From positions 1 through 58,360 of the forward strand of contig CAJWDT010000005.1 in NCBI GenBank assembly GCA_913031395.1: a stretch of DNA of 58,360 nucleotides, in the 5' to 3' direction. This stretch comes from an uncultured Gammaproteobacteria bacterium (GTDB lineage Bacteria; Pseudomonadota; Gammaproteobacteria; Magnimaribacterales; Magnimaribacteraceae). Positions 1 to 8,677 of this stretch are shown here, piece by piece. Position numbers and translations under genes: made by a program. Positions within the stretch are counted from its first letter, which is position 1, and each line of letters opens with the position of its first letter. The notes beneath the pieces were generated by a model. The model was not told the origin of the DNA. It ran no database searches and saw only the letters and a program-made list of their open reading frames with translations.

Positions 1-55
1 GAGCAGTGGACTCATAATCCATTGGTCGGAGGTTCGAGTCCTCCCGGGCCCACCA
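1..55 (+). tRNA. tRNA-Ile(CAU), 3' portion (5' end outside window)
   Basis: The anticodon stem-loop (6-22) carries anticodon CAT at 13-15. It is followed by the variable loop, a T arm with stems 28-32/40-44 and loop TTCGAGT, the acceptor 3' strand 45-51, discriminator A52 and an encoded CCA at 53-55. The anticodon could mean elongator Met or the lysidine-modified AUA-reading Ile. The G-U pair at the top of the anticodon stem and the TGGTCG variable region match the Ile2 type from my memory of the E. coli genes. The D arm start and the 5' acceptor strand lie upstream of the window. Confidence 0.75.
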
Positions 56-68
56 CTTCAATCTACGC

Positions 69-545
69 TTATTCCCTTACCTCTGCATATACTTTTGTTG
101 TCCCATCTCTGAAATGTATTAATACATCATAAGGGGTAAAACGCCCTTCAACTTCCATGCCAGGGGAGCCTAAAGGCATACCTGGGACCGATAAACCAAT
201 GGCTTTTGGATTACTTTCTTTGAGAAATTTACTAACATATTTGCCAGGAATATGTCCCTCAAAAAAATATCCTTCTGAAGAAACAGCTGTGTGACAAGAT
301 CTAAATTGAGGTTCTATTTTCAAATTGTCCTTTATTTTCAATAGACTTTGATGATCTTGGGTATTTATAGCGAACCCATTATTTTCCATATGATTCACCC
401 ACATTTTGCAACATCCACATGTTGGAGTTTTATGGACAATTAGTTCCATTAGGGGATTCGTCATTTGAGTATTGAGTTGAGACGATTCAGCGGATAAAGC
501 TAGTGTAAATATTAGTAGACTAAGATACTTTTTATGCATAATCAT
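69..545 (-). CDS. DUF411 family metal-binding protein, secreted
   Basis: This 158-residue protein starts with a hydrophobic signal-like segment (about residues 5-20). The DUF411 core follows: a TPTCGCCKMW motif near residue 41 with three closely spaced cysteines, a later SCHT motif, an EGHIPG segment and the closing PGMPLGSPGME block. DUF411 proteins often sit beside copper-resistance genes and are thought to bind metal, so periplasmic copper handling is a reasonable inference, but no copper gene is visible here. It is divergent from the YeiH-type exporter with a 94-bp spacer. Minus-strand TATAAT occurs at 559-564, 13 nt before the start. A second in-frame ATG lies two codons in. Confidence 0.85.
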   Translation of the reverse strand: MIMHKKYLSLLIFTLALSAESSQLNTQMTNPLMELIVHKTPTCGCCKMWVNHMENNGFAINTQDHQSLLKIKDNLKIEPQFRSCHTAVSSEGYFFEGHIPGKYVSKFLKESNPKAIGLSVPGMPLGSPGMEVEGRFTPYDVLIHFRDGTTKVYAEVRE

Positions 546-639
546 ATCTGGATATTACATTATAAATTCACCATTAGAAGGTATTTAAAATAACAAGTGA
601 TATGATTAGTTCCTAGCTTTTTTGAGTATCTCAACATAA

Positions 640-1551
640 ATGATGCCATATTTAATAACTTTATTAATTCTCGCTATAAGTCTGTGGATAGGAAATTCAG
701 CTGTATCATTATTTTTAGGAATGTTACTGGCTTTATTTTATAAGTTGCCAGATGATTTTTTTACACAGAAGTATGGATCAAAGATTTTACAAACAGGCAT
801 AGTTTTTTTAGGAGGTAGTTTAAGTTTAGGAAATGTATACGAAACAAATTCTGATTATTTCTTATGGATTTCTGCTTTTGTTCTTTTGTCTTTTGGTGCA
901 GTTATCTTAATTGGCAGGTTACTAGGAGTATCTAAAAAGCTTACTTTCTTACTAGCATCGGGGACAGCTGTTTGTGGAGGAACAGCTATTGCTTCAGTTG
1001 CTCCCTCAATAAAAGCTAAGCCAGAAGAATTAACTACAGCTATAACGATAGTATTTTTATTAAACGCCATAGCTGTTTTGTTTTTCCCATTAGCTAATGA
1101 GTATTTAGAGTTGAGTGATAGACAGTTCGGAGCTTGGGCTGCACTTGCAATTCATGACACTGCATCAGTAGTAGGCGCTGCTTCTTCTATTGGAGATATT
1201 GCGGTTGAAGTTGCGGCAACGTTAAAAGTTGCCAGAACTGTCTGGATAGTCCCTTTAGTAGTTTTTGCTGGCTGGCTCTATAGAAGTAAATCCGAGGGTT
1301 TTGGACTTCCTCTATTTGTTGTTTTTTTTATCGCAGCAGTTTTCCTTAATTCCCTTATAGAGCCAGATACTCTTACAGTGTCTTACCTTAAAGACATTAA
1401 TAAAATTTGCTTAATGACTGGATTATTTTGTATTGGAACTCAGATTAATAAAGACAGCTTGAAACAAATTACTGTCAGGCCTTCCTTGTTAGCTTGTTCA
1501 GTTTGGTTAATGATAATCCCTATCTCTTTCTGGATAGTTCAGAGTTTCTAG
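640..1551 (+). CDS. YeiH/UPF0324 family putative sulfate exporter
   Basis: This 303-residue polytopic inner-membrane protein has about nine or ten hydrophobic segments spread along its full length. Family marks are the KILQTGIVFLGG segment, the SGTAVCGGTAIAS motif around residue 110, and the WAALAIHDTASVVGAAS block around residue 180. These are typical of the Cons_hypoth698 (YeiH/YadS) family, and length is normal. The sulfate-exporter name is a database convention rather than a proven activity. Two ATGs sit in tandem at 640 and 643, and no clear Shine-Dalgarno is visible. It ends head-to-head at the stop of the minus-strand gene that follows, with no spacer. Confidence 0.85.
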   Translation: MMPYLITLLILAISLWIGNSAVSLFLGMLLALFYKLPDDFFTQKYGSKILQTGIVFLGGSLSLGNVYETNSDYFLWISAFVLLSFGAVILIGRLLGVSKKLTFLLASGTAVCGGTAIASVAPSIKAKPEELTTAITIVFLLNAIAVLFFPLANEYLELSDRQFGAWAALAIHDTASVVGAASSIGDIAVEVAATLKVARTVWIVPLVVFAGWLYRSKSEGFGLPLFVVFFIAAVFLNSLIEPDTLTVSYLKDINKICLMTGLFCIGTQINKDSLKQITVRPSLLACSVWLMIIPISFWIVQSF

Positions 1552-2157
1552 TTAAAACTTTCTTTCTTGTTTCTCGCAGTTTCCTTTAGCCAAGATTTCT
1601 ATTTTAGGATCTTTACCTCTTTTTCCATCAACTCTTTTAAGCCATATATCGCCTTTAATTTTGGCTTTACCAGTAAACCAATTTATTTCATTACTGAGTC
1701 TATAGATATCAACTTTATATTCTGGGTAACCAGGATGAAGGGAACCATTTTCTATAAAATGGGTAACCAAAATACCAGTTTCTTTTTGTTCTTTATTCCA
1801 GGCACTTTGTGTTATCCATACCGGAGCGGGTTCGATTACATAGTCTAGCTTGAGAAGATCATCGGATGATTCATCTATTGACCAGTACTGAGTAACGTCA
1901 ATCTTATTTTTATCCCAGGCATCTTTATTGAGCGTTTGTTTTGCCCTATTGAGAAAAAAGATAGATTGAGTGGTTGTTACTGCTACATTCTTGGCAATTT
2001 CAACGGCCTCATTAAAATAATTTCGTCTGAAATCTTCATAGGTAATAGAATAATTGCCCTCTAGTTCGCATAAAACTTTCTTGTTTTCTGAAGCAGAAAA
2101 TAGTCCAAAACTAAAAAAGGAGAATAATAGAAATATAAAGAATTTTATATAGATCAT
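1552..2157 (-). CDS. Secreted protein of unknown function
   Basis: This 201-residue protein is not one I recognise. A strongly hydrophobic N-terminus (IKFFIFLLFSFFSFGLFS) and a likely cleavage near FSA-SEN indicate export. The mature part is polar, with cysteines near both ends (KVLCELEG and GNCEKQ) that could pair in the periplasm. I place the start at the ATG at 2157 rather than the GTG one codon upstream. The gene lies 20 bp downstream of the glycosidase gene on the same strand and may be co-transcribed with it. Confidence 0.65.
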   Translation of the reverse strand: MIYIKFFIFLLFSFFSFGLFSASENKKVLCELEGNYSITYEDFRRNYFNEAVEIAKNVAVTTTQSIFFLNRAKQTLNKDAWDKNKIDVTQYWSIDESSDDLLKLDYVIEPAPVWITQSAWNKEQKETGILVTHFIENGSLHPGYPEYKVDIYRLSNEINWFTGKAKIKGDIWLKRVDGKRGKDPKIEILAKGNCEKQERKF

Positions 2158-2177
2158 CACATTAAATATTTTAATTA

Positions 2178-3236
2178 TTAACTTATTTTTTTATCTGAAG
2201 TTATATTTTTTATGAATTCAATCTCACTATCATTAAAAGCAGTTCCATCTTTCCTTAAAATATCATGGAACCAAACCTCAGGTTCTGGAATATCCTCACC
2301 TTCTAAGATGTAATCTCCTTCATCTTTTTTCTTTTTAAGGTCAAGTATCGTAGACCATCCAAAATGAGTCTGGCTTTTTCCTGCAACTAAACCCCAATTA
2401 AAGCAACCAACATTGTTGGTTTTAAAGATTGGCAGACTAAATTCAAAGGTAGATCCAAATTCTCTTGCCATATATTCAGTACAAATCAAAGGCCTTCCAT
2501 AACTGCGCAATTTATCTATCGTCTCCTGAAGCTTCTCACCTTCATAAGTATGAAAAGTGATGATGTCTGAGTTTAGTGCGTTAAGTGCTATGATTTCGTC
2601 CCCAACTGAGCCATCTAAACATGATGTGAGAGGTTGAGACGGTCTAACTTCTAAGGCCCATTCCCATACAAAATTTAATAAAGTAATAGATTTATCTCCC
2701 ACGCCAAACTGTCCAGGTTCGTTATATAAGTCCCATATTAGAATTCGATCATCGTCTTTAAATTCAGTGAGTATTTCTTTTACATACCTTTTAATTCTCG
2801 GCAGTTCAACGTGTTCAGGGTTTTCATTTATTTCATGAACTAAAGCCATTCCGGGACTCTGCTTCCAGCCTGAATTATGCACACCCCTAACAGGTAGAGG
2901 TTGTTTTCCAAGTTTCGGATAGGGTCGATGGCAATCATCAAACAGTACTAGCATTGGCTTGATGTCTAAGGACTCACATATTCCTAAGAAATCATTAAGA
3001 TTTTTCTTAAAATTCTTGGAGTCTTCCCACAGTAAATCATGCAGATAAACTCTTACGGTATTAAATCCTAATTCTTTAGCCCAAGTGAGTTCTCTTTTAT
3101 TCGTTTCTGTATCATAACTTTCTGATTGAAACATTTCTAACTGGTTAATGGCATTACTAGGAAGATAGTTGCAGCCTACTATCCAGTCATTACTTTCGTA
3201 CCAATTGAATGATTTATCTTTAGTCCACAAAGTCAT
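2178..3236 (-). CDS. Glycoside hydrolase, clan GH-A (GH5/cellulase-like)
   Basis: This 352-residue TIM-barrel glycosidase has the two clan GH-A carboxylates: acid/base E173 in WDLYNEPGQ and nucleophile E254 in LICTEYMAR. FNTVRVYLHD (residues 58-67) is typical of an early barrel strand. No signal peptide is seen, so it is probably cytoplasmic and acts on imported oligosaccharides. The substrate cannot be told from sequence, and annotation pipelines often call relatives cellulase or 1,4-beta-xylanase. The start codon overlaps the stop of a 71-codon secreted-protein gene in an ATGA arrangement, suggesting translational coupling. The unknown secreted protein lies downstream. Confidence 0.8.
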   Translation of the reverse strand: MTLWTKDKSFNWYESNDWIVGCNYLPSNAINQLEMFQSESYDTETNKRELTWAKELGFNTVRVYLHDLLWEDSKNFKKNLNDFLGICESLDIKPMLVLFDDCHRPYPKLGKQPLPVRGVHNSGWKQSPGMALVHEINENPEHVELPRIKRYVKEILTEFKDDDRILIWDLYNEPGQFGVGDKSITLLNFVWEWALEVRPSQPLTSCLDGSVGDEIIALNALNSDIITFHTYEGEKLQETIDKLRSYGRPLICTEYMAREFGSTFEFSLPIFKTNNVGCFNWGLVAGKSQTHFGWSTILDLKKKKDEGDYILEGEDIPEPEVWFHDILRKDGTAFNDSEIEFIKNITSDKKIS

Positions 3237-3448
3237 AATTCATCATTCCTTAGGCATTTAGTCATACCTTTAAGGAATATGCCTTGTCGAGCAATTTCGC
3301 ATTGTTCTTTCAAACGAAAGGGTTGCGGATAGATAATCCAGGTGCAACTTTTACAAGTCTTGATAAGTAAATTGAACTCATTGGAAGAAGATGCAACTGG
3401 AGCGATTATTAAAAAAATAGATATTATTGAAATATAAGCCTTTTTCAT
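3233..3448 (-). CDS. Small secreted cysteine-containing protein
   Basis: This 71-residue protein has a clear N-terminal signal sequence (MKKAYISIISIFLIIAPVAS), then a short mature domain of about 50 residues with four cysteines (C32, C35, C50, C64) in KTCKSC, EQCEI and TKCLR contexts. I do not recognise a family, but the cysteine pattern suggests a disulfide-stabilised or metal-binding periplasmic peptide. Its stop overlaps the glycosidase start by 4 bp, which supports it as a real gene. It is divergent from the alpha/beta hydrolase with a 33-bp spacer. Confidence 0.6.
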   Translation of the reverse strand: MKKAYISIISIFLIIAPVASSSNEFNLLIKTCKSCTWIIYPQPFRLKEQCEIARQGIFLKGMTKCLRNDEL

Positions 3449-3467
3449 ATTTTGTGTTTCTTTAATT

Positions 3468-3473
3468 TATACT
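3468..3473 (+). promoter_or_regulatory. Candidate -10 hexamer (TATACT) for the 3482 gene
   Basis: TATACT ends 8 nt before the ATG at 3482. If used, transcription would start about 1-3 nt before the start codon, giving a near-leaderless mRNA. No convincing -35 hexamer is seen at 16-18 bp spacing, so this rests on the hexamer and on the same geometry at other genes in the window. Confidence 0.3.
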
Positions 3474-3481
3474 AGAGGCGC

Positions 3482-4282
3482 ATGACCATTATAAGCACAA
3501 AAGAACTTAATATATATTTTGAAAAGAGTGCATACAAAACAAATGGACCTCTTTTATATATAGGAGGAACAGGCGGAGATCTAAGAAATCAACCCAACCA
3601 ATTACATTCTCCTTTATCAGATGCATTTGAAGTTTTAAGTTATGACCAGAGAGGTCTTGGGCAAACATCGAAACCCACTGGTGATTATTCAATGCAACAA
3701 TATGCCGATGATGCAGCAGACCTTCTTGACGAGCTGTCTATTGAAGCTATCCCGGTTATGGGAGTTTCATTTGGAGGGATGGTTGCTCAAGAATTAGTAA
3801 AAAGACATCCCTCTAGGGTAAGTAAACTAGTCCTTGCTTGTACTTCATCGGGTGGTGCTGGAGGGTCCTCTTATCCTTTAGATGAATTGGAGGACTTAAG
3901 TGAAGATGAAAAACTAGAACTTAGCATTAAAATTAATGATTTAAGAATTACCGATGATTGGATTGAGGAAAGTACAGAAGCATGGAATTCTATTAAAGAT
4001 AATGCCAAAACAAGGTTGGCCCATAAACCAGATTCTAAAAATCTTCTTAAACAGCTTATAGCCAGGAAGGAGCATAATACTTACGAAAGTTTATCTAGTA
4101 TTGCTATACCAGTATTTTTATTAGGTGGAAAATATGATGGCATAGCCCCTGTAGAAAATATGGAAGCCATGCATAGTCAAATTACAGACAGTAAATTAGA
4201 ATTTTATGAAGGAGGGCATCTTTTTCTTATTCAAGATAAAAGGGCCTTTAAAGATATAGTAAATTGGTTACTTCATAACTAA
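3482..4282 (+). CDS. Alpha/beta hydrolase fold protein
   Basis: This 266-residue cytoplasmic hydrolase has no signal peptide. The nucleophile elbow is GVSFGG with Ser96. An oxyanion-loop-like GGTGGD lies near residue 28. The acid is probably the Asp in GKYDGIAP near residue 217, and the general base is the His in EGGHLFL near residue 248. Length and motif order fit the AB hydrolase_1 family (esterases, C-C hydrolases, lactonases), but the substrate is not predictable. It may be co-transcribed with the DUF3429 gene 11 bp downstream. Confidence 0.82.
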   Translation: MTIISTKELNIYFEKSAYKTNGPLLYIGGTGGDLRNQPNQLHSPLSDAFEVLSYDQRGLGQTSKPTGDYSMQQYADDAADLLDELSIEAIPVMGVSFGGMVAQELVKRHPSRVSKLVLACTSSGGAGGSSYPLDELEDLSEDEKLELSIKINDLRITDDWIEESTEAWNSIKDNAKTRLAHKPDSKNLLKQLIARKEHNTYESLSSIAIPVFLLGGKYDGIAPVENMEAMHSQITDSKLEFYEGGHLFLIQDKRAFKDIVNWLLHN

Positions 4283-4293
4283 ATAAGAATCTT

Positions 4294-4722
4294 ATGAATC
4301 TAAAGACAAAAAAAATATTAGGATATTTAGGCGTGATACCTTTTTTCGTATTTTCTTTTTTACCTTTACTCAGCACCTTTCCTGAAGGATATGTTTTTAC
4401 TCTTCTTCTGTCTTTTTATGGTGCAGTGGTACTTTCATTTTTAGGAGGAATTACTTGGGGATGGGAGAATGCTTATAACCATAAATTCTCTTTAATAATA
4501 GGCATTTTCTTTTCTTTAATTGGATTTTTTATTATCTCGATTTCTAATATGTTTCTTTATTACAGCCTCTGTTTAGGTCTGGTAAGCTTCTTAGGTTTTT
4601 ATTTATTTGAACTTAGAGTGTCTGATCAAATGCAAGATAAAGGCTATAGGTCATTAAGAACATTACTTACTTTCCTTGTAACCATTTGTTATCTAAATAG
4701 TATTATCACTTTTAGTTGGTAG
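4294..4722 (+). CDS. DUF3429 family membrane protein
   Basis: This 142-residue inner-membrane protein has four or five transmembrane segments. The diagnostic DUF3429 stretch is SFYGAVVLSFLGGITWGWE around residues 40-58. A polar loop (LRVSDQMQDKGYRSLR) precedes the last segment, as is usual for this family. The function of DUF3429 is unknown. It is 11 bp downstream of the alpha/beta hydrolase on the same strand. Confidence 0.8.
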   Translation: MNLKTKKILGYLGVIPFFVFSFLPLLSTFPEGYVFTLLLSFYGAVVLSFLGGITWGWENAYNHKFSLIIGIFFSLIGFFIISISNMFLYYSLCLGLVSFLGFYLFELRVSDQMQDKGYRSLRTLLTFLVTICYLNSIITFSW

Positions 4723-4769
4723 ATAAAATTATCTCCAAATTTATCAATTAATCGAGAGACTATTTTTGT

Positions 4770-5195
4770 ATGAGTGTTAAGGAAGACATAGAGAGGACAT
4801 ATGAAAAGTTTAAGGTAATTTTTTCTGAGGAAAACGGAGAGTCATTGGAGCATTTAGAAATGTCTCAAGTTAGAGATCAATTTAAGCAATGGATCGATAT
4901 AAAAAGTAAAATTTTTACTGATGTTATTAATGCAGAGGATACTTTTCTTTATATTTATCATTTTACTGAACTTCAGGAGATAAAAAGAAAGTCCATTTAT
5001 CTGCAAGAGCTAAGGGATCAAAAAAATTTTTATAGATTTATGCAAGAGTTCTTTGATGATAACTCTCCATCTGGTTTACAAGAACTTAAAGTCCATCAGA
5101 TAAATAATGAGTCAGATAAGATATGGTACGGAAAAGGGGAATCAAATGACATTATTCAAGAATGGAGAAAAGAGCGTTTTAAGAATTATCTTTAG
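4770..5195 (+). CDS. Hypothetical cytoplasmic protein
   Basis: This 141-residue protein is not recognised. It is charged, probably mostly alpha-helical (for example DQFKQWIDIKSKIFTDVI), has no signal peptide or membrane segment, and ends in a basic tail (WRKERFKNYL). Initiation is at ATG 4770 and no strong Shine-Dalgarno is evident. Its last 17 bp overlap the 3' end of the convergent PsiE-family gene, as is common in this window. The composition and open length support a real gene. Confidence 0.6.
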   Translation: MSVKEDIERTYEKFKVIFSEENGESLEHLEMSQVRDQFKQWIDIKSKIFTDVINAEDTFLYIYHFTELQEIKRKSIYLQELRDQKNFYRFMQEFFDDNSPSGLQELKVHQINNESDKIWYGKGESNDIIQEWRKERFKNYL

Positions 5196-5631
5196 CCTGT
5201 TCTTTATCAATATTGTCTTTTAGCTTGTCTAAGCTCATTTTATCTTTCATGCTCATCAGATATGCTGCTCCCGATAAAATTAAGATTGCAAGCGATTCCC
5301 ACATCACCATCATTCCATCCATATCTTTTGATTGCATGATTATGAGACGGCATAGAGCAGTTATAGCAACAATGATAGGTAATGTAACTGGAATACGATT
5401 TGTACTATAGAAAGCTCCTACCATGGCTAATATTTCTGCATAAATAAACAGCATGAATAAGTCGGCTAACTCTATTCTTTGATTTATGAGCATCTCATAA
5501 AGATAGTTAGCAGAAGCAACGCAAGTTGATATGCCAATCAAGGCTAAAAGTAGCTTTTCACTTGCTACCGTAGTCCAACTAAGACCTCTGTTGACACCTT
5601 TATTAAGAAACTTATTGAATTTATCTTTCAT
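5179..5631 (-). CDS. PsiE-like (phosphate-starvation-inducible) membrane protein
   Basis: This 150-residue protein has four predicted transmembrane helices in the arrangement of the PsiE family. ELADLFMLFIYAEILAMVGAFY and the RIPVTLPIIVAITALCRLII segment are typical. The cytoplasmic tail is acidic and lysine-rich. I use the ATG at 5631 rather than a TTG four codons upstream. PsiE members are induced under phosphate limitation in E. coli, but no Pho box was identified here. It lies downstream of the penicillin-acylase gene, separated by 24 bp. Confidence 0.78.
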   Translation of the reverse strand: MKDKFNKFLNKGVNRGLSWTTVASEKLLLALIGISTCVASANYLYEMLINQRIELADLFMLFIYAEILAMVGAFYSTNRIPVTLPIIVAITALCRLIIMQSKDMDGMMVMWESLAILILSGAAYLMSMKDKMSLDKLKDNIDKEQAKDNS

Positions 5632-5655
5632 GATCGACTGCAAAAATTATAACTA

Positions 5656-7758
5656 CTAAGGAACATAATACGACTCAGCGGTATTATTTGCTAAATCTTT
5701 TTGATCAAAGAAGGTTGGCTTATATTTCTCTCCAACATACAAGTCCATTTGATCGCTGTAGTGCTTGGAATCAGAATCTTGTGTCGAACTTCCGTACTGA
5801 TGAATACTTTTAGAGTTTTGAAGGCCATTTTTATCCCAGCTCACATGGATATAAAGACCATCTCCACCAGCTGCACTTAAGTCTCCTGAGTCATCATTTC
5901 TTCCATATATGGCCCTTAGAACATCTGGACCTCCCTGAACTGATATCTTCTTGTCACCCCTCACTATGAAATTTCTTTCAGACCAAAGCGGGTCTACTTT
6001 TCCATATGTATTTGATAGCTCTTCAACACATTCTTTAAAAGAAATTTCAGGCTCTTGGGGGATTCTTTGTCCTTGTTCAGATATCCATTCGCTTGATAAA
6101 ACACATACGCCAAGTGCGGCTGAAGTATTCTCAAGATTAGTCCCTAAATCCCATTCTCTAAGGACATCTCTTGCTTGGTTTAAAATATCAGAATCAAAAT
6201 CTTGCTCAAACAGCTCTGAAATATACTTATAAGATCTAGATTGCTTTGAATATTTATTATCAAACTTAATTAAGTCAAAAGTTTCTTCGGTGACCTTTTC
6301 ATACTCATTAAATAACTCTATTGACCTATGGGCACGATTGGTCATCCTTGTCTGCAATCCAAGGGTAGGAGAATAGTTTTTTGGGTTTAAGTTATCTTCT
6401 GAACCTGTAACCTTAAATGGATCCTGATTAGTACTAGCAATCCACCCTGAAGAAGGATTTGTAATTTGAGGAATATCTTCAAAATCAACATACTTATTCC
6501 ATATCAAATCAGATCGTGTGCCATCAATTGTATTACTCCAATCAACTCCTTCCATACGAAGAGGAGAGGAAGAGTTGTGGAGGAAAAATATATTATCTTC
6601 CTTATCTGCATAAACTCCATTAAATGAAATTATAGATCTCATCCTCATTGCCTTTTTCCATTCTTGAAGCGAATTTGATTTATTCATCGCAAACCACTGA
6701 TTTACCTGCTTGATATCCTCCATACCTGAAAACTTTAGAGCATATTGTTTGTCTCCAACTTCGAGTACAGGACCATGAGCAGAGAATTTAGCTTCTCTTT
6801 TAACAGTCCACCTAATGGGTCCAAATATCTTTATTGGCAGTTCAATTACTTCTTTTTCAAAATCTTGCCAAGACCCATCTAGCAGATATTGATCATCATT
6901 CTCTGGATTAATTTCAAGTAGATAACTATCTGATAGATCGGGTTTATTTACAGTAAATCCCCAGGCAATATTTTCATTGAAACCTACAAAGACAAATGGA
7001 GATCCAGGGAAGAGACCTCCCATCATATTCCATCCTTCATCACTTCTAATATGCGCTTCGTACCAAGCCAGAGGTCCATCTAGAGGCTGATGAGAATTAA
7101 TTATTATCCTTGTTGATTCATCTATGGTTTTGTTCGAGTTGACTGCTAAAACATTTGAGCCAGTTACAAACTGTTCATTTCTATATAGCTTTGTATATTC
7201 CTCTTTTATATCCGATTCCCTTTGTAGCTTCTCTATGGAACTTACCACGCCTGAAAAGAATAGATTTTGTATAGAAAATCCAGCCACAATATCTTCTGCA
7301 GTTAATGGAAAGAAGTGGTTATATTTATTATCAGGATTTTTGATCATCCAATAATTTATTCCTGCTGCATAGGCTTCTATAACTTTTTTTACGTCTTCAT
7401 TTACCTCTGTAATATATTTTTCTTTAATTCTTTCTCTTATCTTAAGAACTTTTATTAAGTAATCTTGAACTGCACCACTAGCTCCTTCCTTTAAACCCAT
7501 TTGGGCTCTATAGAGATACATATTTTCTGCTGTATTTAGAAAGTCGTCTTCAGCATGAGCATAAGCAAGACCGAATGCAGCATCAGCATCTGTTTTTCCA
7601 TAAACATGCGGAACACCCCAAGTATCTCGAGTAATTTCTGCTTTGTATGTGTTTGCTTTTTCGAGATATAAATCTATCTCAGTTTTATCTGTTGATTGGC
7701 ATGATATTAAAGACAGTATAAACATTGAGGAGAGAACAAATCGTATTTTCATATTCAT
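5656..7758 (-). CDS. Penicillin/AHL acylase-family Ntn hydrolase, lipoprotein
   Basis: This 700-residue S45-family N-terminal-nucleophile amidohydrolase is made as a single precursor. The signal peptide ends in a lipobox (LISC, Cys20), so the protein should be membrane-anchored in the periplasm. The alpha-subunit start TRDTWGVPHVYGKT (43-56) and AYAHAEDDF are typical. The predicted self-cleavage site is G200/S201 in VTGSNVLAVN, making Ser201 the beta-chain N-terminal nucleophile. Family substrates include N-acyl-homoserine lactones, beta-lactams and other acyl amides, and specificity cannot be assigned here. The length matches PvdQ/QuiP-type acylases. Confidence 0.88.
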   Translation of the reverse strand: MNMKIRFVLSSMFILSLISCQSTDKTEIDLYLEKANTYKAEITRDTWGVPHVYGKTDADAAFGLAYAHAEDDFLNTAENMYLYRAQMGLKEGASGAVQDYLIKVLKIRERIKEKYITEVNEDVKKVIEAYAAGINYWMIKNPDNKYNHFFPLTAEDIVAGFSIQNLFFSGVVSSIEKLQRESDIKEEYTKLYRNEQFVTGSNVLAVNSNKTIDESTRIIINSHQPLDGPLAWYEAHIRSDEGWNMMGGLFPGSPFVFVGFNENIAWGFTVNKPDLSDSYLLEINPENDDQYLLDGSWQDFEKEVIELPIKIFGPIRWTVKREAKFSAHGPVLEVGDKQYALKFSGMEDIKQVNQWFAMNKSNSLQEWKKAMRMRSIISFNGVYADKEDNIFFLHNSSSPLRMEGVDWSNTIDGTRSDLIWNKYVDFEDIPQITNPSSGWIASTNQDPFKVTGSEDNLNPKNYSPTLGLQTRMTNRAHRSIELFNEYEKVTEETFDLIKFDNKYSKQSRSYKYISELFEQDFDSDILNQARDVLREWDLGTNLENTSAALGVCVLSSEWISEQGQRIPQEPEISFKECVEELSNTYGKVDPLWSERNFIVRGDKKISVQGGPDVLRAIYGRNDDSGDLSAAGGDGLYIHVSWDKNGLQNSKSIHQYGSSTQDSDSKHYSDQMDLYVGEKYKPTFFDQKDLANNTAESYYVP

Positions 7759-7869
7759 TAATTAAAACTTATTTTTTGCATCATCTTATCTAAAACAAAA
7801 CTCATGCAGAGTGTTATCTTTATAATTAATAGGTTATATTATTTTTTCATAAACAAAAGGAGATTAAAT

Positions 7870-8622
7870 ATGAAATCTACTCGTTCTATAATTACTATTA
7901 CATTCTTATCACTAGCAATGAATAGTTTATTCGCTGGTCATCATGAATCAGGCTCTTCTCATTCAAATGAAATGACAGCTCAAAACTGGATTCAGGCTTC
8001 CTATACTGGCAAGCAAGAAATGATAGCCACAATAAAAGAGAATATGGCGGAAGAGGGACTTAATTATCCCGGAAGATTTGTTGGATTTGGTTTTAATTGG
8101 AACCCCGACCTTGGTGAAGGAAGAATGGTAATTCAAAGAGTGATAGCCAATAGTCCAGCAGAAGGCATATTAAAACCTGGAGACGAATTTGTTTCAGTTG
8201 AGGGAGTTGAAGTAAACCAAAAAAATATAGATGATGAGAAGCTTGCATTTTCTGGTCAACCAGGGAAAGCAGTAAATGCAGTAATTTTGAGAGATGGTAA
8301 AAGAAAGAATATTTCTGTTACTAGAGGAATTGTTAACTCTTCTAATACAAAGGCTCAAGTCTTAGAGAATTTAACCGAAGCCGACGAAGATAACTGGACT
8401 ACTATTGAGCATAGAATAAATGAAGTTGCTTCCAATAAAGAAGAAAACTTAGTGTATGTCTGGCATTGGCATAAGAGTCTGAATACAACTTTTGATCTGG
8501 AGTTCGAGCAAAATGTTGTGACTAGGTTTCAATTCAATAAGGCTGGTCAGGTCCTAGCTAGAGGAGATCTTTCAGAAGAAAGACTCGTTCAAAGCCAACT
8601 TGGGTTTTCTCTCACAAGATAA
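7870..8622 (+). CDS. Secreted PDZ-domain protein
   Basis: This is a 250-residue protein when started at ATG 7870, which has a good Shine-Dalgarno (AAAGGAG at about 7857-7863). An ATG 66 bp upstream is open but lacks such a site and would spoil the signal peptide. The signal sequence runs to FAG-HHES. A PDZ-like domain lies at about residues 70-150, with the carboxylate-loop region GFGFNW, then SPAEGILKPGDEFVSVEGVEV and LRDGKRKNISVTRG. The C-terminal domain is unknown. No protease domain is present, so it is probably a periplasmic scaffold or adaptor. Confidence 0.8.
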   Translation: MKSTRSIITITFLSLAMNSLFAGHHESGSSHSNEMTAQNWIQASYTGKQEMIATIKENMAEEGLNYPGRFVGFGFNWNPDLGEGRMVIQRVIANSPAEGILKPGDEFVSVEGVEVNQKNIDDEKLAFSGQPGKAVNAVILRDGKRKNISVTRGIVNSSNTKAQVLENLTEADEDNWTTIEHRINEVASNKEENLVYVWHWHKSLNTTFDLEFEQNVVTRFQFNKAGQVLARGDLSEERLVQSQLGFSLTR

Positions 8623-8635
8623 CTAATAAAGAAGT

Positions 8636-8660
8636 AAAGCGGTTCGTTATGGACCGCTTT
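8636..8660. terminator. Intrinsic terminator between convergent genes
   Basis: An 8-bp perfect stem AAAGCGGT (8636-8643) / ACCGCTTT (8653-8660) with a 9-nt loop lies just after the PDZ gene stop. It is followed by T on the plus strand and flanked by A on the 5' side. It can serve the PDZ gene and, read from the other strand, the lipoprotein gene ending at 8678. Confidence 0.65.
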
Positions 8661-8677
8661 TACCTTCTAAAAGATTT

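Noticed and set aside
1-55. Elongator tRNA-Met as the identity of the edge tRNA
   Set aside because: The anticodon allows it, but the anticodon-stem G-U pair and variable loop match tRNA-Ile(CAU). The missing 5' half leaves some doubt.
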